Positions 1-7,154 of a DNA stretch of 47,572 nucleotides are shown here, one piece after another. A program made the translations under genes and the position numbers. The notes beneath the pieces were generated by a model. It made no database searches. It had not been told where the DNA came from and was given only the letters and a program-made list of their open reading frames with translations. Origin of the DNA: Verrucomicrobiia bacterium (GTDB taxonomy: Bacteria; Zixibacteria; MSB-5A5; DSPP01). Positions within the stretch are counted from its first letter, which is position 1, and every line of letters begins with the position of its first letter. The stretch lies in contig DATLYY010000021.1 in the NCBI GenBank assembly GCA_035574275.1, positions 1 through 47,572 of the forward strand. Direction: 5' to 3'.

Positions 1-1
1 C

Positions 2-925
2 GGCGAGTTCTACACGCCGCGACCTATCATTCGCCTCGTTATCAAAATCATTGACCCCAAGATTGGCGAAACCATTCTTGACCCCTTTATGGGATCAGGC
101 GGCTTTCTGGTTGAAGCTTTCCAGCACCTCAAAGCCAAACATCCTTCCGCAAAGGAATACGAAAGACTGCAGTCCGGTATCATTCAAGGACAGGAGAAAA
201 AACCGGTGCCGTTTCTTTTGGGCGTAATGAACTGTATTCTGCACGGCCTTTATGGGGCAAAGCTGACGCGCGGCAACACATTTTCCAAGAACATCCGCCA
301 GCTCGACCCGGCGGAACGGGTTGACGTGGTGCTCACCAATCCGCCCTTTGGCGGGGAGGAAGAAACCACGCTTTTGGAGAACTTTCCCTATCCCACCAGC
401 GCAACCCAGGTGCTTGCGGTGCAGCACATATTGCGGCGGCTAAAGCCCGGTGGTCGGTGTGGAATGGTCGTGGACGAGGGCTTTCTTTCCCGTATTAACG
501 AAAAGGCGTTCGTAAGCACCAAAAAAGACCTGTTGGAGGAAAACAATCTTTTTGCCGTGGTCTCGCTTCCACAAGGGGTATTTACCGGCGTTGGCACAGG
601 CGTCAAAACCAACCTTATCTTCTTCGAACGAGGCAAGCCGACCAAGGAGGTTTGGTACTATGAGCTAACCGGAAAATTTTCGAAAGGAAAACCAATTAGC
701 GATACGGCCTTGGAAGATAGCTGGAAAAAATATCAAAAGCGCGTTGCATCCGATTCCTCGTGGATCGTTCCAGCCGAGAATCTCAAATTCTTTGATCTCA
801 CTGCCAAAAACCCCAACGGAAAATCCGATCTGGCTCACAAGCCGCCTGCAGAGCTGGTTCGGGAAATCGAGGAAAAGGAGCGCAAGATTGGAAAACTTTT
901 GGAGGAGATTCGAGAGTTAGTATGA
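2..925 (+). CDS. hsdM: Type I restriction-modification DNA methyltransferase subunit HsdM (5' truncated by window edge)
   Basis: C-terminal part of an N6-adenine DNA methylase, the M subunit of a type I R-M complex. It transfers methyl from S-adenosylmethionine to adenine at the site chosen by HsdS. The reading frame is open from base 2, so the gene begins outside the window. Visible motifs are GEFYTPRP at residues 1-8 of the visible part (typical HsdM entry to the SAM domain), DPFMGSGGF (motif I, about residues 27-35) and LTNPPFGG (motif IV NPPF, about residue 113). The C-terminus is a charged helix (EIEEKERKIGKLLEEI), as expected for contact with HsdS. The stop overlaps the next gene's start (ATGA). 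hsdR is not in the window and may lie to the left. Confidence 0.95.
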   Translation, partial: GEFYTPRPIIRLVIKIIDPKIGETILDPFMGSGGFLVEAFQHLKAKHPSAKEYERLQSGIIQGQEKKPVPFLLGVMNCILHGLYGAKLTRGNTFSKNIRQLDPAERVDVVLTNPPFGGEEETTLLENFPYPTSATQVLAVQHILRRLKPGGRCGMVVDEGFLSRINEKAFVSTKKDLLEENNLFAVVSLPQGVFTGVGTGVKTNLIFFERGKPTKEVWYYELTGKFSKGKPISDTALEDSWKKYQKRVASDSSWIVPAENLKFFDLTAKNPNGKSDLAHKPPAELVREIEEKERKIGKLLEEIRELV

Positions 926-1509
926 CCGAAGAACAGTTAGCCCGATCGATGATTTCAAAATACCTTCCAAAAGAAAGCAGGGTATTCCGAAAGTTTTCAC
1001 ACAACACCAATTTAGACCGCGACTGGAATTATTACTGCGGCACCGACATCGATATTTTAGAAATCACAAAAGACAACCAAGTTATCGGGTATGAGCTTAA
1101 AGGATTTCGTAAAAATAAGGGAAAACAGGAGCCACCGGCTTTATATGAAGGGTTAGATCAGGCGTTGAACTACTTGAACCTGCCCTATGTGTTTGACGTT
1201 AACAACAAGATGCTATTTGAGGGCGGCGTCTTCGATCACGTTTACCTTGCCCACGCCCGGCAAAGCCCGACGTTTGAGAATTACGAACGCCGGGTATTTA
1301 ACGTCACACCAATAGGCTTTATCATTGCCACTCCAGATGGCCAATTTCATAAAGTTCAAGAGGCAAAGCTAAATCCAATTCAAGATGTGCATCTAAAAGA
1401 CCACTTCCTAAGGAATTTGGACAGTGTGAAGAAATTTAGCGTTGCAATTAATTCTGACGAAATCGAAAATGCTGCCACAGGTAGCTCTGTGGACAAAATA
1501 AGGCCATGA
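922..1509 (+). CDS. Uncharacterised protein with PD-(D/E)XK-like nuclease motif, inside hsd locus
   Basis: I do not recognise a named family. The 195-residue protein overlaps hsdM by 4 nt (ATGA) and the next gene by 4 nt, so it is translationally coupled within the R-M operon. Around residues 40-61 it reads GTDIDILEI...VIGYELKG, giving Asp42/Asp44 followed by Glu58-x-Lys60. That is the spacing of the D...ExK catalytic core of PD-(D/E)XK nucleases. About 20 residues later, YEGLDQALNYL resembles the Gln-containing helix after that core. No DNA-binding domain or signal peptide is obvious. It may be an accessory or alternative nuclease, or a defence gene carried with hsdMS. The fold assignment is inference from motif spacing only. 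Confidence 0.7.
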   Translation: MTEEQLARSMISKYLPKESRVFRKFSHNTNLDRDWNYYCGTDIDILEITKDNQVIGYELKGFRKNKGKQEPPALYEGLDQALNYLNLPYVFDVNNKMLFEGGVFDHVYLAHARQSPTFENYERRVFNVTPIGFIIATPDGQFHKVQEAKLNPIQDVHLKDHFLRNLDSVKKFSVAINSDEIENAATGSSVDKIRP

Positions 1510-2024
1510 ATTTTCTGGAACAGCTTGCCGCAGAGTGGTATGAATACAAGGGATATTTTGTCAGAACAAACATAAAATTCGGACCGTTGCGGGGAGGCGG
1601 ATACGCTGGTGAGATGGATGTCGTAGGATATAAACCGGAAGCGCAAGAATTAATACATATAGAAACGTCAGCCGACTCTTATTCCTGGGCAAGGAGAAAG
1701 CGAAATTTTGAACGGAAATTTACAGATGCAAGAAAGTATTATATGGAGATATTTCCTTTCAAACAGATGAGCATGAAACCGAGGCAGATTGCTTTGGTGG
1801 GCCTAAATCTTAACCCCTGCCCAGAAGTGAATTCTTGGAAATCATCGGCACCTTCCGGCTCTCCTTGGGAAGGAATCGGGATAGAAGTTCTGCACATTCC
1901 GGAGTTTTTGAGGCAAATCAATTCTGAACTGAGAAATAAAAATCCACGAAATGACGTGATTCCAGAAACGTATCCATTGTTACGAGCGATACAGCACTCC
2001 GCTTTCTACGATCGAAACAGATAG
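1506..2024 (+). CDS. Uncharacterised protein, degenerate nuclease-like fold, inside hsd locus
   Basis: This 172-residue protein begins at an ATG overlapping the previous stop (ATGA). Residues about 35-61 read GEMDVVGYKPEAQELIHIET then SADSYSW, like the E-x-D...(V/I)ExK core of restriction-like nucleases. The usual Lys is replaced, leaving E-T-S, so if the fold is right the catalytic triad is incomplete or altered. A basic stretch (ARRKRNFERKF) follows. I recall uncharacterised proteins with an 'HIExS...SW' signature near type I R-M genes, but cannot name the family. The sequence is AT-richer than the chromosomal part of the window, consistent with transfer. Function unknown; a DNA-interacting accessory to HsdMS is the simplest guess. 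Confidence 0.65.
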   Translation: MNFLEQLAAEWYEYKGYFVRTNIKFGPLRGGGYAGEMDVVGYKPEAQELIHIETSADSYSWARRKRNFERKFTDARKYYMEIFPFKQMSMKPRQIALVGLNLNPCPEVNSWKSSAPSGSPWEGIGIEVLHIPEFLRQINSELRNKNPRNDVIPETYPLLRAIQHSAFYDRNR

Positions 2025-2036
2025 GAAATAAATAGA

Positions 2037-3239
2037 ATGTCTTGGCCAACAAAAAAATTAGGAGAAATTGCAAAAGAAATAAGGTCTGGCTTCGCGTGTG
2101 CCAAGACAAAACGAGTCGAGGATGGTGTTATTCACTTGCGTACCAACAACATAAGTTTAGACGGGAGATTGGACTTGTCGACCATTACAAAAATACCGAA
2201 ACGATTTGTCGACGAAAAGGCAGATTCTTTAAAGAAAAACGACATCTTGTTTAACAACACAAATAGTGTCGAACTTGTAGGTAAAACCTTACTTGTCGAC
2301 AGTGACTTACCGTATGCATTTAGTAACCATTTGACGAGAATTCGTGTGGATGAAAAAGTCGCGATGCCAAAATATGTGGTTCTGATGTTTTGGAAATTCT
2401 GGCAAGAAGGCTTATTCGCCCGGCTCTGCACTCAATGGGTGAATCAGGCCGGTATCAATCAGACAAAATTAGAAGCTATTAAGATCCCGCTCCCGCCCCT
2501 CGACGAACAAAAGAGGATCATATCTAAAATCGAAAAACTTTTTGTGAAACTTGACGAGGCCGGCCGCCTACGCGCTGAAGCCCTCTCCGCCTCCGCTGCC
2601 CTTTTGCCCTCCGCCCTGCACGATGTGTTTGGCCGCGCCGGAAGAGAAGGTTGGGAGGAAATAAAACTTATCGATATTTGCGAAAAAACTAAGTTGGTCC
2701 AACCGGAGAAAATCAGTAAAGGCAGCTTCAACTATATTGATATAACCTCGGTAAGCGAGATGGACGGAATTGGTGCGATAACCGCGCGAGTTTTACCGGT
2801 AAAAGAGGCCCCTTCTCGTGCGCGCAAACTGGTTCGAGAAGGCGATACCATTTTTGCCACGACGCGACCGTACTTGAAACGCATAGCATTTATTCCAAAG
2901 GATTTGAGTAATTCGATCGCTTCTACAGGTTTTTGCGTGTTACGACCGAAAGAAGGAATTGCAGATTCCAGCTACGTTTTTCACATCGTTAATTCCGATA
3001 ATTTTGTTTCAAAAATTATTCCGCTACAGCGCGGTGCGTCCTATCCGGCCGTTTCTGATAAGGACGTTCTAAGCCAAACGATTCCTCTTCCGACTTTCGC
3101 CGAGCAGAGAAAGATAGTTGAGTATTTGGACGCACTCTCTGCCAAGACTCGAGAGCTCCAATCCCTGCAGGAGGCGACGGCAAACGAATTTGTGGTGCTG
3201 CGGCAGTCCATCCTCGCGCACGAACTTGGCTCATCGTAA
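2037..3239 (+). CDS. hsdS: Type I restriction-modification specificity subunit HsdS
   Basis: The target-recognition subunit of a type I R-M enzyme: it binds the bipartite DNA site and scaffolds HsdM and HsdR. The 400-residue protein shows the two-repeat layout. TRD1 (about residues 1-155) starts SWPTKKLGEIAKEI; the central conserved helix follows IPLPPLDEQKRIISKIEKLF (about 156-200). TRD2 (about 205-355) starts GWEEIKLIDICEK, and the second conserved helix follows IPLPTFAEQRKIVEYLD to the end. The paired LPPL/LPTFxEQ signatures are diagnostic. It begins 12 nt after the preceding gene, with AGGA about 11 nt upstream of the ATG. The first half is markedly AT-rich and the central helix more GC-rich, suggesting TRD swapping. 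No hsdR follows; the island ends about 240 bp later. Confidence 0.95.
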   Translation: MSWPTKKLGEIAKEIRSGFACAKTKRVEDGVIHLRTNNISLDGRLDLSTITKIPKRFVDEKADSLKKNDILFNNTNSVELVGKTLLVDSDLPYAFSNHLTRIRVDEKVAMPKYVVLMFWKFWQEGLFARLCTQWVNQAGINQTKLEAIKIPLPPLDEQKRIISKIEKLFVKLDEAGRLRAEALSASAALLPSALHDVFGRAGREGWEEIKLIDICEKTKLVQPEKISKGSFNYIDITSVSEMDGIGAITARVLPVKEAPSRARKLVREGDTIFATTRPYLKRIAFIPKDLSNSIASTGFCVLRPKEGIADSSYVFHIVNSDNFVSKIIPLQRGASYPAVSDKDVLSQTIPLPTFAEQRKIVEYLDALSAKTRELQSLQEATANEFVVLRQSILAHELGSS

Positions 3240-3398
3240 AGTGTGCGTTTCCACTTGACACCGCCATTTCTGCTAATTAATTGATCGAGCCGCCGGAGCT
3301 TTCGCACGAGCGGTAGAAACGGCAACCTATTGGACGGAAGAAAGGAGGGAGGAAAATAGGAGGGCGGTCCGAAGAACCAAGGAAACAAGAGCTAAAAA

Positions 3399-3492
3399 GG
3401 CCGCCTGATTCTTACACAAACCTGAAACTTCTAAATACCTAACTCGTTGTGCTGCAACACAATTGCTTCGCTGGCTGGCCGCCTGACTCTTA
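3399..3492 (+). repeat. Near-identical 16-nt direct repeat flanking 62 nt at island end
   Basis: The sequence ggccgcctgattctta (3399-3414) recurs as ggccgcctgactctta (3477-3492), 15 of 16 bases identical. The second copy runs into the anticodon arm of the tRNA-Lys remnant. The interval 3240-3482 between hsdS and the remnant holds no convincing gene: it has a purine-rich stretch near 3330-3360 and this repeat. The first copy may be an att-like half-site or a leftover of an earlier integration at the same tRNA; this is inference. Confidence 0.45.
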
Positions 3493-3528
3493 ATCAGCGG
3501 GTCGGAGGTTCGAGTCCTCCATGGCGCA
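3483..3528 (+). pseudogene. 3' fragment of tRNA-Lys(CUU), probable island attachment site
   Basis: A tRNA 3' part can be folded from the sequence. The anticodon stem is 3483-3486 with 3494-3497 and the 7-nt loop CTCTTAA (3487-3493) has anticodon CTT. The variable loop is 3499-3503. The T stem GGAGG/CCTCC (3504-3508 with 3516-3520) closes TTCGAGT. The acceptor 3' strand ATGGCGC (3521-3527) precedes discriminator A3528. Base 27 (C3482) does not pair with C43, and no D arm or complementary GCGCCAT lies upstream, so the 5' half is missing. Site-specific islands that insert into tRNA genes leave exactly such a fragment at the distal end. The orientation predicts the island to the left and an intact tRNA-Lys further left, outside the window. 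The next gene begins 6 nt later. Confidence 0.75.
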
Positions 3529-3534
3529 TTTAAT

Positions 3535-4344
3535 ATGCCCAAAAATTCATTGAAGCAATCTCCGCTTGAATTAGCCGAAAAAGCCGCGCTGAAAGCCAGG
3601 AAAGTTGCCCTCCGTTATTTCCGAAGGGGCGTTTCCGCTGAGAGAAAAGCCGACGGCTCGCCGGTCACCAAAGCCGACAAAGAAACGGAAGAAATCCTCA
3701 TTGAAACGTTGCAGAAAGGGATGCCCGGCTGTGGATTTTTAGGCGAAGAATTCGGCCAACAGGGTTCGAAAGAACGGCGCTGGATTATCGACCCCATCGA
3801 CGGTACCCGGAACTTCGTCCGGGGTATTCCTATCTGGGCACTTCTGATAGCTTTTGAGGAAAAAGGAGAAATCACTGCCGGAGTCGTACATAGTCCCGCC
3901 ACTGGCGAACTCTGGAGCGCCCGCAAGGGGGGCGGAGCGTATCGCAACGGCAAGCGTATTTCCGTATCGAACGCCGGCTCGCTGGACAAGTCCATATTTT
4001 TCCACAGCGGTTTAAGAAAAAGCAAAGAGGGTTTTTATTGGGACGGGCTGTTGCGGTTGGTCGAAAAAACTCCATACCAGCGCGGCCCGGGGGATTATCT
4101 CGGCTACATGCTCGTGGCGCAAGGGCAGGGGGAAATCTACCTTGAGGATGGTCTTGCCCCATGGGATATCGCCGCCAACAAAATCATCGTCGAGGAGGCG
4201 GGCGGCAAACTCACCGATCTTGAGGGACGCCCCACCATTTATTCCGGCTCGGCTTTGGCGACGAACGGCAAACTGCATGAACAGGTTTTGAAGATTCTTC
4301 ACGGTCGTGCGCAGGGGGGAGGTCTGGAACCAACGCCGGGCTAA
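3535..4344 (+). CDS. hisN: Inositol monophosphatase family phosphatase, histidinol-phosphatase (HisN)-like
   Basis: A 269-residue Mg2+-dependent phosphatase of the IMPase superfamily. Metal-binding motifs are GFLGEEFG (about residues 67-74), WIIDPIDGTRNF (about 82-93) and APWDIAA near residue 205. The segment GPGDYLGYMLVAQGQGEIY before the third motif, and EEAGGKLTD after it, match the HisN-type histidinol-phosphatase subfamily better than inositol phosphatase or CysQ. Its likely role is the penultimate step of histidine synthesis, but no other his gene is nearby, so substrate is uncertain. It starts six bases after the tRNA-Lys remnant without a clear Shine-Dalgarno, so before island insertion it probably sat directly behind an intact tRNA gene. 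Confidence 0.85.
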   Translation: MPKNSLKQSPLELAEKAALKARKVALRYFRRGVSAERKADGSPVTKADKETEEILIETLQKGMPGCGFLGEEFGQQGSKERRWIIDPIDGTRNFVRGIPIWALLIAFEEKGEITAGVVHSPATGELWSARKGGGAYRNGKRISVSNAGSLDKSIFFHSGLRKSKEGFYWDGLLRLVEKTPYQRGPGDYLGYMLVAQGQGEIYLEDGLAPWDIAANKIIVEEAGGKLTDLEGRPTIYSGSALATNGKLHEQVLKILHGRAQGGGLEPTPG

Positions 4345-4390
4345 AACCGTTAAATTAACAGTGGAAATTACGGCCCTTTTTGCCGTATAT

Positions 4391-4419
4391 TATACTGTCG
4401 GGCGGGCATGACCCCGCCC
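4391..4419 (+). promoter_or_regulatory. Possible ssrA promoter -10 box and 5' leader hairpin
   Basis: TATACT at 4391-4396 lies in a TA-rich stretch and is a good -10 box; the -35 region (TTACGG, 17 nt upstream) is poor. It is followed by a perfect 7-bp hairpin, GGGCGGG (4400-4406) with CCCGCCC (4413-4419), in what would be the 5' leader removed from the tmRNA precursor. There is no T run, so this is not a terminator. Confidence 0.35.
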
Positions 4420-4459
4420 ACCAGCATCCTGCCTTCCGGCTTCCCCGGGGCCAAATCTT

Positions 4460-4816
4460 GGGGGCGACCGGTTTCGACGAGGACAAGGAGAAAAAGCTGG
4501 CCTGTCGAGCTCCCTGCACGCTCGCTAATCTCGCGGGATACAATTCAAGTGCCAACGATCACGTTGCACTGGCTGCCTAATAAAATAGCGTAGCCCGTCC
4601 CTTTCCGGTTTGCCCTTTGGCTGGAGAGCTGACGTCGACTAAAAGGGCTGGGTTTTCGGGTGTTCGGGACCGGAGACCGAGGAGCTTTCTCGAACTGGTC
4701 CGCTCTTGAGCCCGCCCGAGGCATAAGTCCGGATGAATAAAAAAGAAGAAGGGCTATACAGGTAGAGGGCTTTTTTGAATTTCCTTCGGACGCGGGTTCG
4801 ATTCCCGCCGCCTCCA
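4460..4816 (+). ncRNA. ssrA: Transfer-messenger RNA (tmRNA, ssrA)
   Basis: The one-piece tmRNA rescues stalled ribosomes with SmpB and adds a degradation tag. The 5' end GGGGGCGACCGG followed by TTTCGACG is the canonical tmRNA start. The 3' end folds as a T arm (GCGGG-TTCGATT-CCCGC) and acceptor strand CGCCTCC plus A4816. It pairs with GGGGGCG at 4460-4466 over seven pairs with one G-U. CCA is not encoded. The tag frame ends in ALAA with tandem stops: GCC at 4551 begins ANDHVALAA, followed by TAA TAA at 4578-4583. The resume codon is inferred from alignment to the usual AND... tag start; it gives a short nine-residue tag. Length is about 357 nt, normal for the family. Confidence 0.95.
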
Positions 4817-4873
4817 CTTTAAAAACAGGGATTAGGGATCATTGATTAGTTAAAACCAAAACAAATTTCCGGC

Positions 4874-4902
4874 TTGACTTGGATGGAGAGGGAATCTATC
4901 CT
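4874..4902 (+). promoter_or_regulatory. Predicted sigma-70-type promoter
   Basis: TTGACT (4874-4879), 17-nt spacer, TATCCT (4897-4902). Transcription would start near 4909. That excludes the TTG at 4905 as the start of the following gene and supports the GTG at 4950. Confidence 0.6.
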
Positions 4903-4949
4903 TTTTGAGCCATGTCGCCGGATTCCAACTGGTTCAATTAAAGGAAGCG

Positions 4950-5507
4950 GTGAACGGACTGCCGGCTGAACCTATCGCGGAGTTGAAGACAGACCTTTTA
5001 ACTGTCGCGGCGATAGGAATCACCGTCTATTTGTTGTCCGCTTTCATCCACGAAGCGATCGGCCATGGTTTGACCGCATTTCTTGTCGGCGCAAAAGTGC
5101 TCCAGATTACGAACGCTTACGTCGAAACCGACCACACCGGCCTTTCCGCTTGGGCCGTGCGGGCCATTTCCGCCGGCGGCTGCGCCGCCAACTTCATCTT
5201 CGGCGCGGTTTTCCTCATCTGGCACCGCAAACTTCGGGGCGGCTCCGCCCACCTGCGCTATTTTCTCTGGCTTTTGGGAACCATCAATTTCCTCAAAGGT
5301 AGCGGTTATATGTTTGCTTTGTCTTTCGCTTCCTTTGGCGACTGGCATAATTTTTTGCACGGCTTGGAGCCGAAACTTCCTTGGCAAATCGGATTAACAT
5401 TGGTTGGCATAACCATTCATATGGCCACTTTTTTTACGCCGTCCGCACCATCGATGAATTTTTGGGCCCGACCAATCGTCGAAAACGGGCTTTGGCGCTT
5501 ACCTTGA
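4950..5507 (+). CDS. Membrane protein with HExxxH motif, N-terminal part (frameshifted)
   Basis: N-terminal portion of a multi-pass membrane protein I cannot name. The first membrane segment (TVAAIGITVYLLSAFIHEAI) runs into HEAIGHGL. This resembles the HExxH zinc motif of M50-type intramembrane metalloproteases but has one extra residue between Glu and the second His. Further segments follow (AVRAISAGGCAANFIFGAVF; YFLWLLGTINFLKGSGYMFA). The GTG at 4950 is preferred because AAGGAAG precedes it and the promoter lies at 4874-4902. The frame is lost at T7 (5429-5435): after MATFF it runs into an unrelated tail and stops at 5507, while homologous-looking sequence continues one frame back (next entry). 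One extra T gives a 273-residue protein. Sequencing error, pseudogene or -1 slippage are all possible. Confidence 0.6.
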   Translation: MNGLPAEPIAELKTDLLTVAAIGITVYLLSAFIHEAIGHGLTAFLVGAKVLQITNAYVETDHTGLSAWAVRAISAGGCAANFIFGAVFLIWHRKLRGGSAHLRYFLWLLGTINFLKGSGYMFALSFASFGDWHNFLHGLEPKLPWQIGLTLVGITIHMATFFTPSAPSMNFWARPIVENGLWRLP

Positions 5508-5770
5508 CGCCGTATCTGGTCGGCGGAACGGCAAACTCTCTGGCGGCGGCCATGGGCCCCGGTGGGATGAAAGCCATTCTTTTCTCCGCCGCCTTGGCCA
5601 CCTTCGGCGGCACCTGGCTTTTGGTCTGGGTTCCCGCGGCCGTCGGCACTCCACGCCAGACAACCCGTGAAAATCCGGTTACAGTCACCAGTAAGGTCGG
5701 TTGGATTTTGTTTGGACTGACCGGTCTGGGAGTCTACTTTTTTATTCTGGGGCCGGGTTTGATTCGGTAA
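5435..5770 (+). CDS. C-terminal part of the same frameshifted membrane protein
   Basis: Continues the preceding gene in the -1 frame from TAC at 5435 (YAVRTIDEFLGP...). It contains two hydrophobic spans (LTPYLVGGTANSLAAAMGPG to TWLLVWVPAAVG, and VGWILFGLTGLGVYFFILGP) and ends LIR. Sequence and hydrophobic pattern match a C-terminal membrane domain rather than an independent gene, and there is no start codon with a ribosome site near the junction. The reading frame stays open upstream to a TTG at 5381, but those residues are the shadow of the first part. The shift point T TTT TTT is also a canonical slippery heptamer in the upstream frame. Confidence 0.55.
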   Translation, partial: YAVRTIDEFLGPTNRRKRALALTLTPYLVGGTANSLAAAMGPGGMKAILFSAALATFGGTWLLVWVPAAVGTPRQTTRENPVTVTSKVGWILFGLTGLGVYFFILGPGLIR

Positions 5771-5780
5771 AATATCTTCG

Positions 5781-6359
5781 ATGGCCGCTAATAGGTTGAC
5801 TTTTTCCCGACTCGAAACCGACCGGCTGATTTTGCGGCGGTTCGCCGATTCCGACTTGCACGCTCTTTTTGCCTACCGTAACGACCCGGAAGTTGCCCGC
5901 TATCAAAACTGGAGCGTGACGGATGAATCGGGATTGCGGGTTTTTATTCAGAATCAACAATCCCTCCAACCGGGAACGCACGGAGAATGGTTCCAGTTGG
6001 CCATTGCCTTGAAATCGACCGACGAATTGGTCGGCGACTGCGTGTTGAGGACCGGTATGGAGGATAGCCGTCAGGGGGAAATTGGATTCACCCTTGCGCG
6101 CCGGCATCAGGGAAAAGGGTTTGCCTCCGAAGCCATCTCTGCGCTGCTGGAATACGCATTTGCTAAACTCGGCCTGCATCGGGTTGTCGCCATTACGGAT
6201 TGCGAAAACGCGGCCTCTATCCGCCTTTTGGAGCGGCTTGGAATGCGAAGAGAGGGACACTTTCTCCAAAGCATCAGTAACAGAGGGGAATGGCGGGATG
6301 AATATCAGTATGCTATCTTGCGCGATGAATGGATGCAAAAAAGAGAAAGAAAGACATAG
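5781..6359 (+). CDS. GNAT family N-acetyltransferase (RimJ/RimL-like)
   Basis: A 192-residue acetyl-CoA-dependent acyltransferase. The opening LETDRLILRRFADSDL is the standard start of the RimJ/RimL (Acetyltransf_3) group that acetylates protein N-termini or small molecules. The acetyl-CoA loop is RRHQGKGFASEA (about residues 108-119; R/QxxGxG/A). The C-terminal strand-helix is CENAASIRLLERLGMRREG. Its stop codon is immediately followed by the ATG of the phzF-like gene, so the two are co-transcribed with the small genes to 7718. The substrate cannot be predicted. Confidence 0.88.
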   Translation: MAANRLTFSRLETDRLILRRFADSDLHALFAYRNDPEVARYQNWSVTDESGLRVFIQNQQSLQPGTHGEWFQLAIALKSTDELVGDCVLRTGMEDSRQGEIGFTLARRHQGKGFASEAISALLEYAFAKLGLHRVVAITDCENAASIRLLERLGMRREGHFLQSISNRGEWRDEYQYAILRDEWMQKRERKT

Positions 6360-7154
6360 ATGGGACAAAAAATCTATCAAGTTGACTCTTTTACCGACCG
6401 CCCCTTCACCGGCAATCCGGCGGGTGTCTGTATTTTGCCGGAAGCAAGGAGCGAAAAATGGATGCAGGACGTGGCCCGGGAAATGAATCTGGCCGAAACG
6501 GCCTTTCTGGTCAAGCAATCCGACGGCTACAACCTGCGCTGGTTCACCCCCGCTGTCGAAGTTGACCTCTGCGGCCACGCCACCTTGGCCTCGGCCCATG
6601 TATTGTGGGAGACGGGGCAATTGCCGGTTAGGGAAGAGGCCCGTTTTCACACTAAAAGCGGGCTTTTAACCGCTAAACGAGCTGGCAAACTTATTGAAAT
6701 GAATTTTCCTGCCACACCCGCCGCAACGGTAGAAGCCCCGCCGGGATTGCTGCAAGCTCTGGGAGTTGATGCAAAATACGTAGGGAAAAGCCGGTTTGAT
6801 TATTTGATAGAAGTTGAGTCGGAAGCCATGGTCAAGGGTTTGAATCCCGATATCGGCCGGGTAAAGCAATTGCCCGTTCGGGGCGTTATTGTTACGGCTA
6901 AAGCAAAATCCGAGGGCTTTGATTTCGTCTCCCGCTTCTTCGCCCCGGCGGTGGGGGTGGACGAAGACCCAGTCACCGGCTCGGCCCACTGCACGCTGGC
7001 TCCTTTCTGGGCCGAACGATTGGGAAAGAAGGAACTGGTCGGTTATCAGGCCTCTAGCCGGGGCGGAACGGTTCGGGTGCGGGTGGATGGAGACCGGGTG
7101 CATCTGGGCGGGCGGGCGGTAACTGTTTTGGTGGCGGAACTGGTCAATGGCTAA
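6360..7154 (+). CDS. PhzF family isomerase/epimerase-like protein
   Basis: A 264-residue member of the PhzF family, which shares the two-domain fold of diaminopimelate epimerase but uses a glutamate. Visible signatures are YQVDSFTDRPFTGNPAGVC at the N-terminus, MNLAETAFL with the catalytic Glu (about residue 46), CGHATLASAHV (about 73-83), and DEDPVTGSAHCTLAPFW in the second domain. No phenazine genes are nearby, so this is one of the many stand-alone PhzF proteins of unknown substrate. It starts directly at the previous stop and overlaps the next gene by 8 nt. Confidence 0.9.
   Translation: MGQKIYQVDSFTDRPFTGNPAGVCILPEARSEKWMQDVAREMNLAETAFLVKQSDGYNLRWFTPAVEVDLCGHATLASAHVLWETGQLPVREEARFHTKSGLLTAKRAGKLIEMNFPATPAATVEAPPGLLQALGVDAKYVGKSRFDYLIEVESEAMVKGLNPDIGRVKQLPVRGVIVTAKAKSEGFDFVSRFFAPAVGVDEDPVTGSAHCTLAPFWAERLGKKELVGYQASSRGGTVRVRVDGDRVHLGGRAVTVLVAELVNG

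Noticed and set aside
3449-3466. Palindrome-like TTGTGCTGCAACACAA upstream of the tRNA fragment as an operator
   Set aside because: Only a 5-bp stem, no associated promoter, and no second copy.
3240-3482. Complete tRNA-Lys ending at 3528
   Set aside because: No D arm and no 5' acceptor strand complementary to ATGGCGC is present in the 73 bases upstream.
4905-4949. TTG start for the frameshifted membrane protein
   Set aside because: It lies three bases after the predicted -10 box, so would not be on the mRNA; GTG 4950 fits better.
6360-7154. Diaminopimelate epimerase copy
   Set aside because: It lacks the two catalytic cysteines and has PhzF signatures; the true dapF is at 10791.
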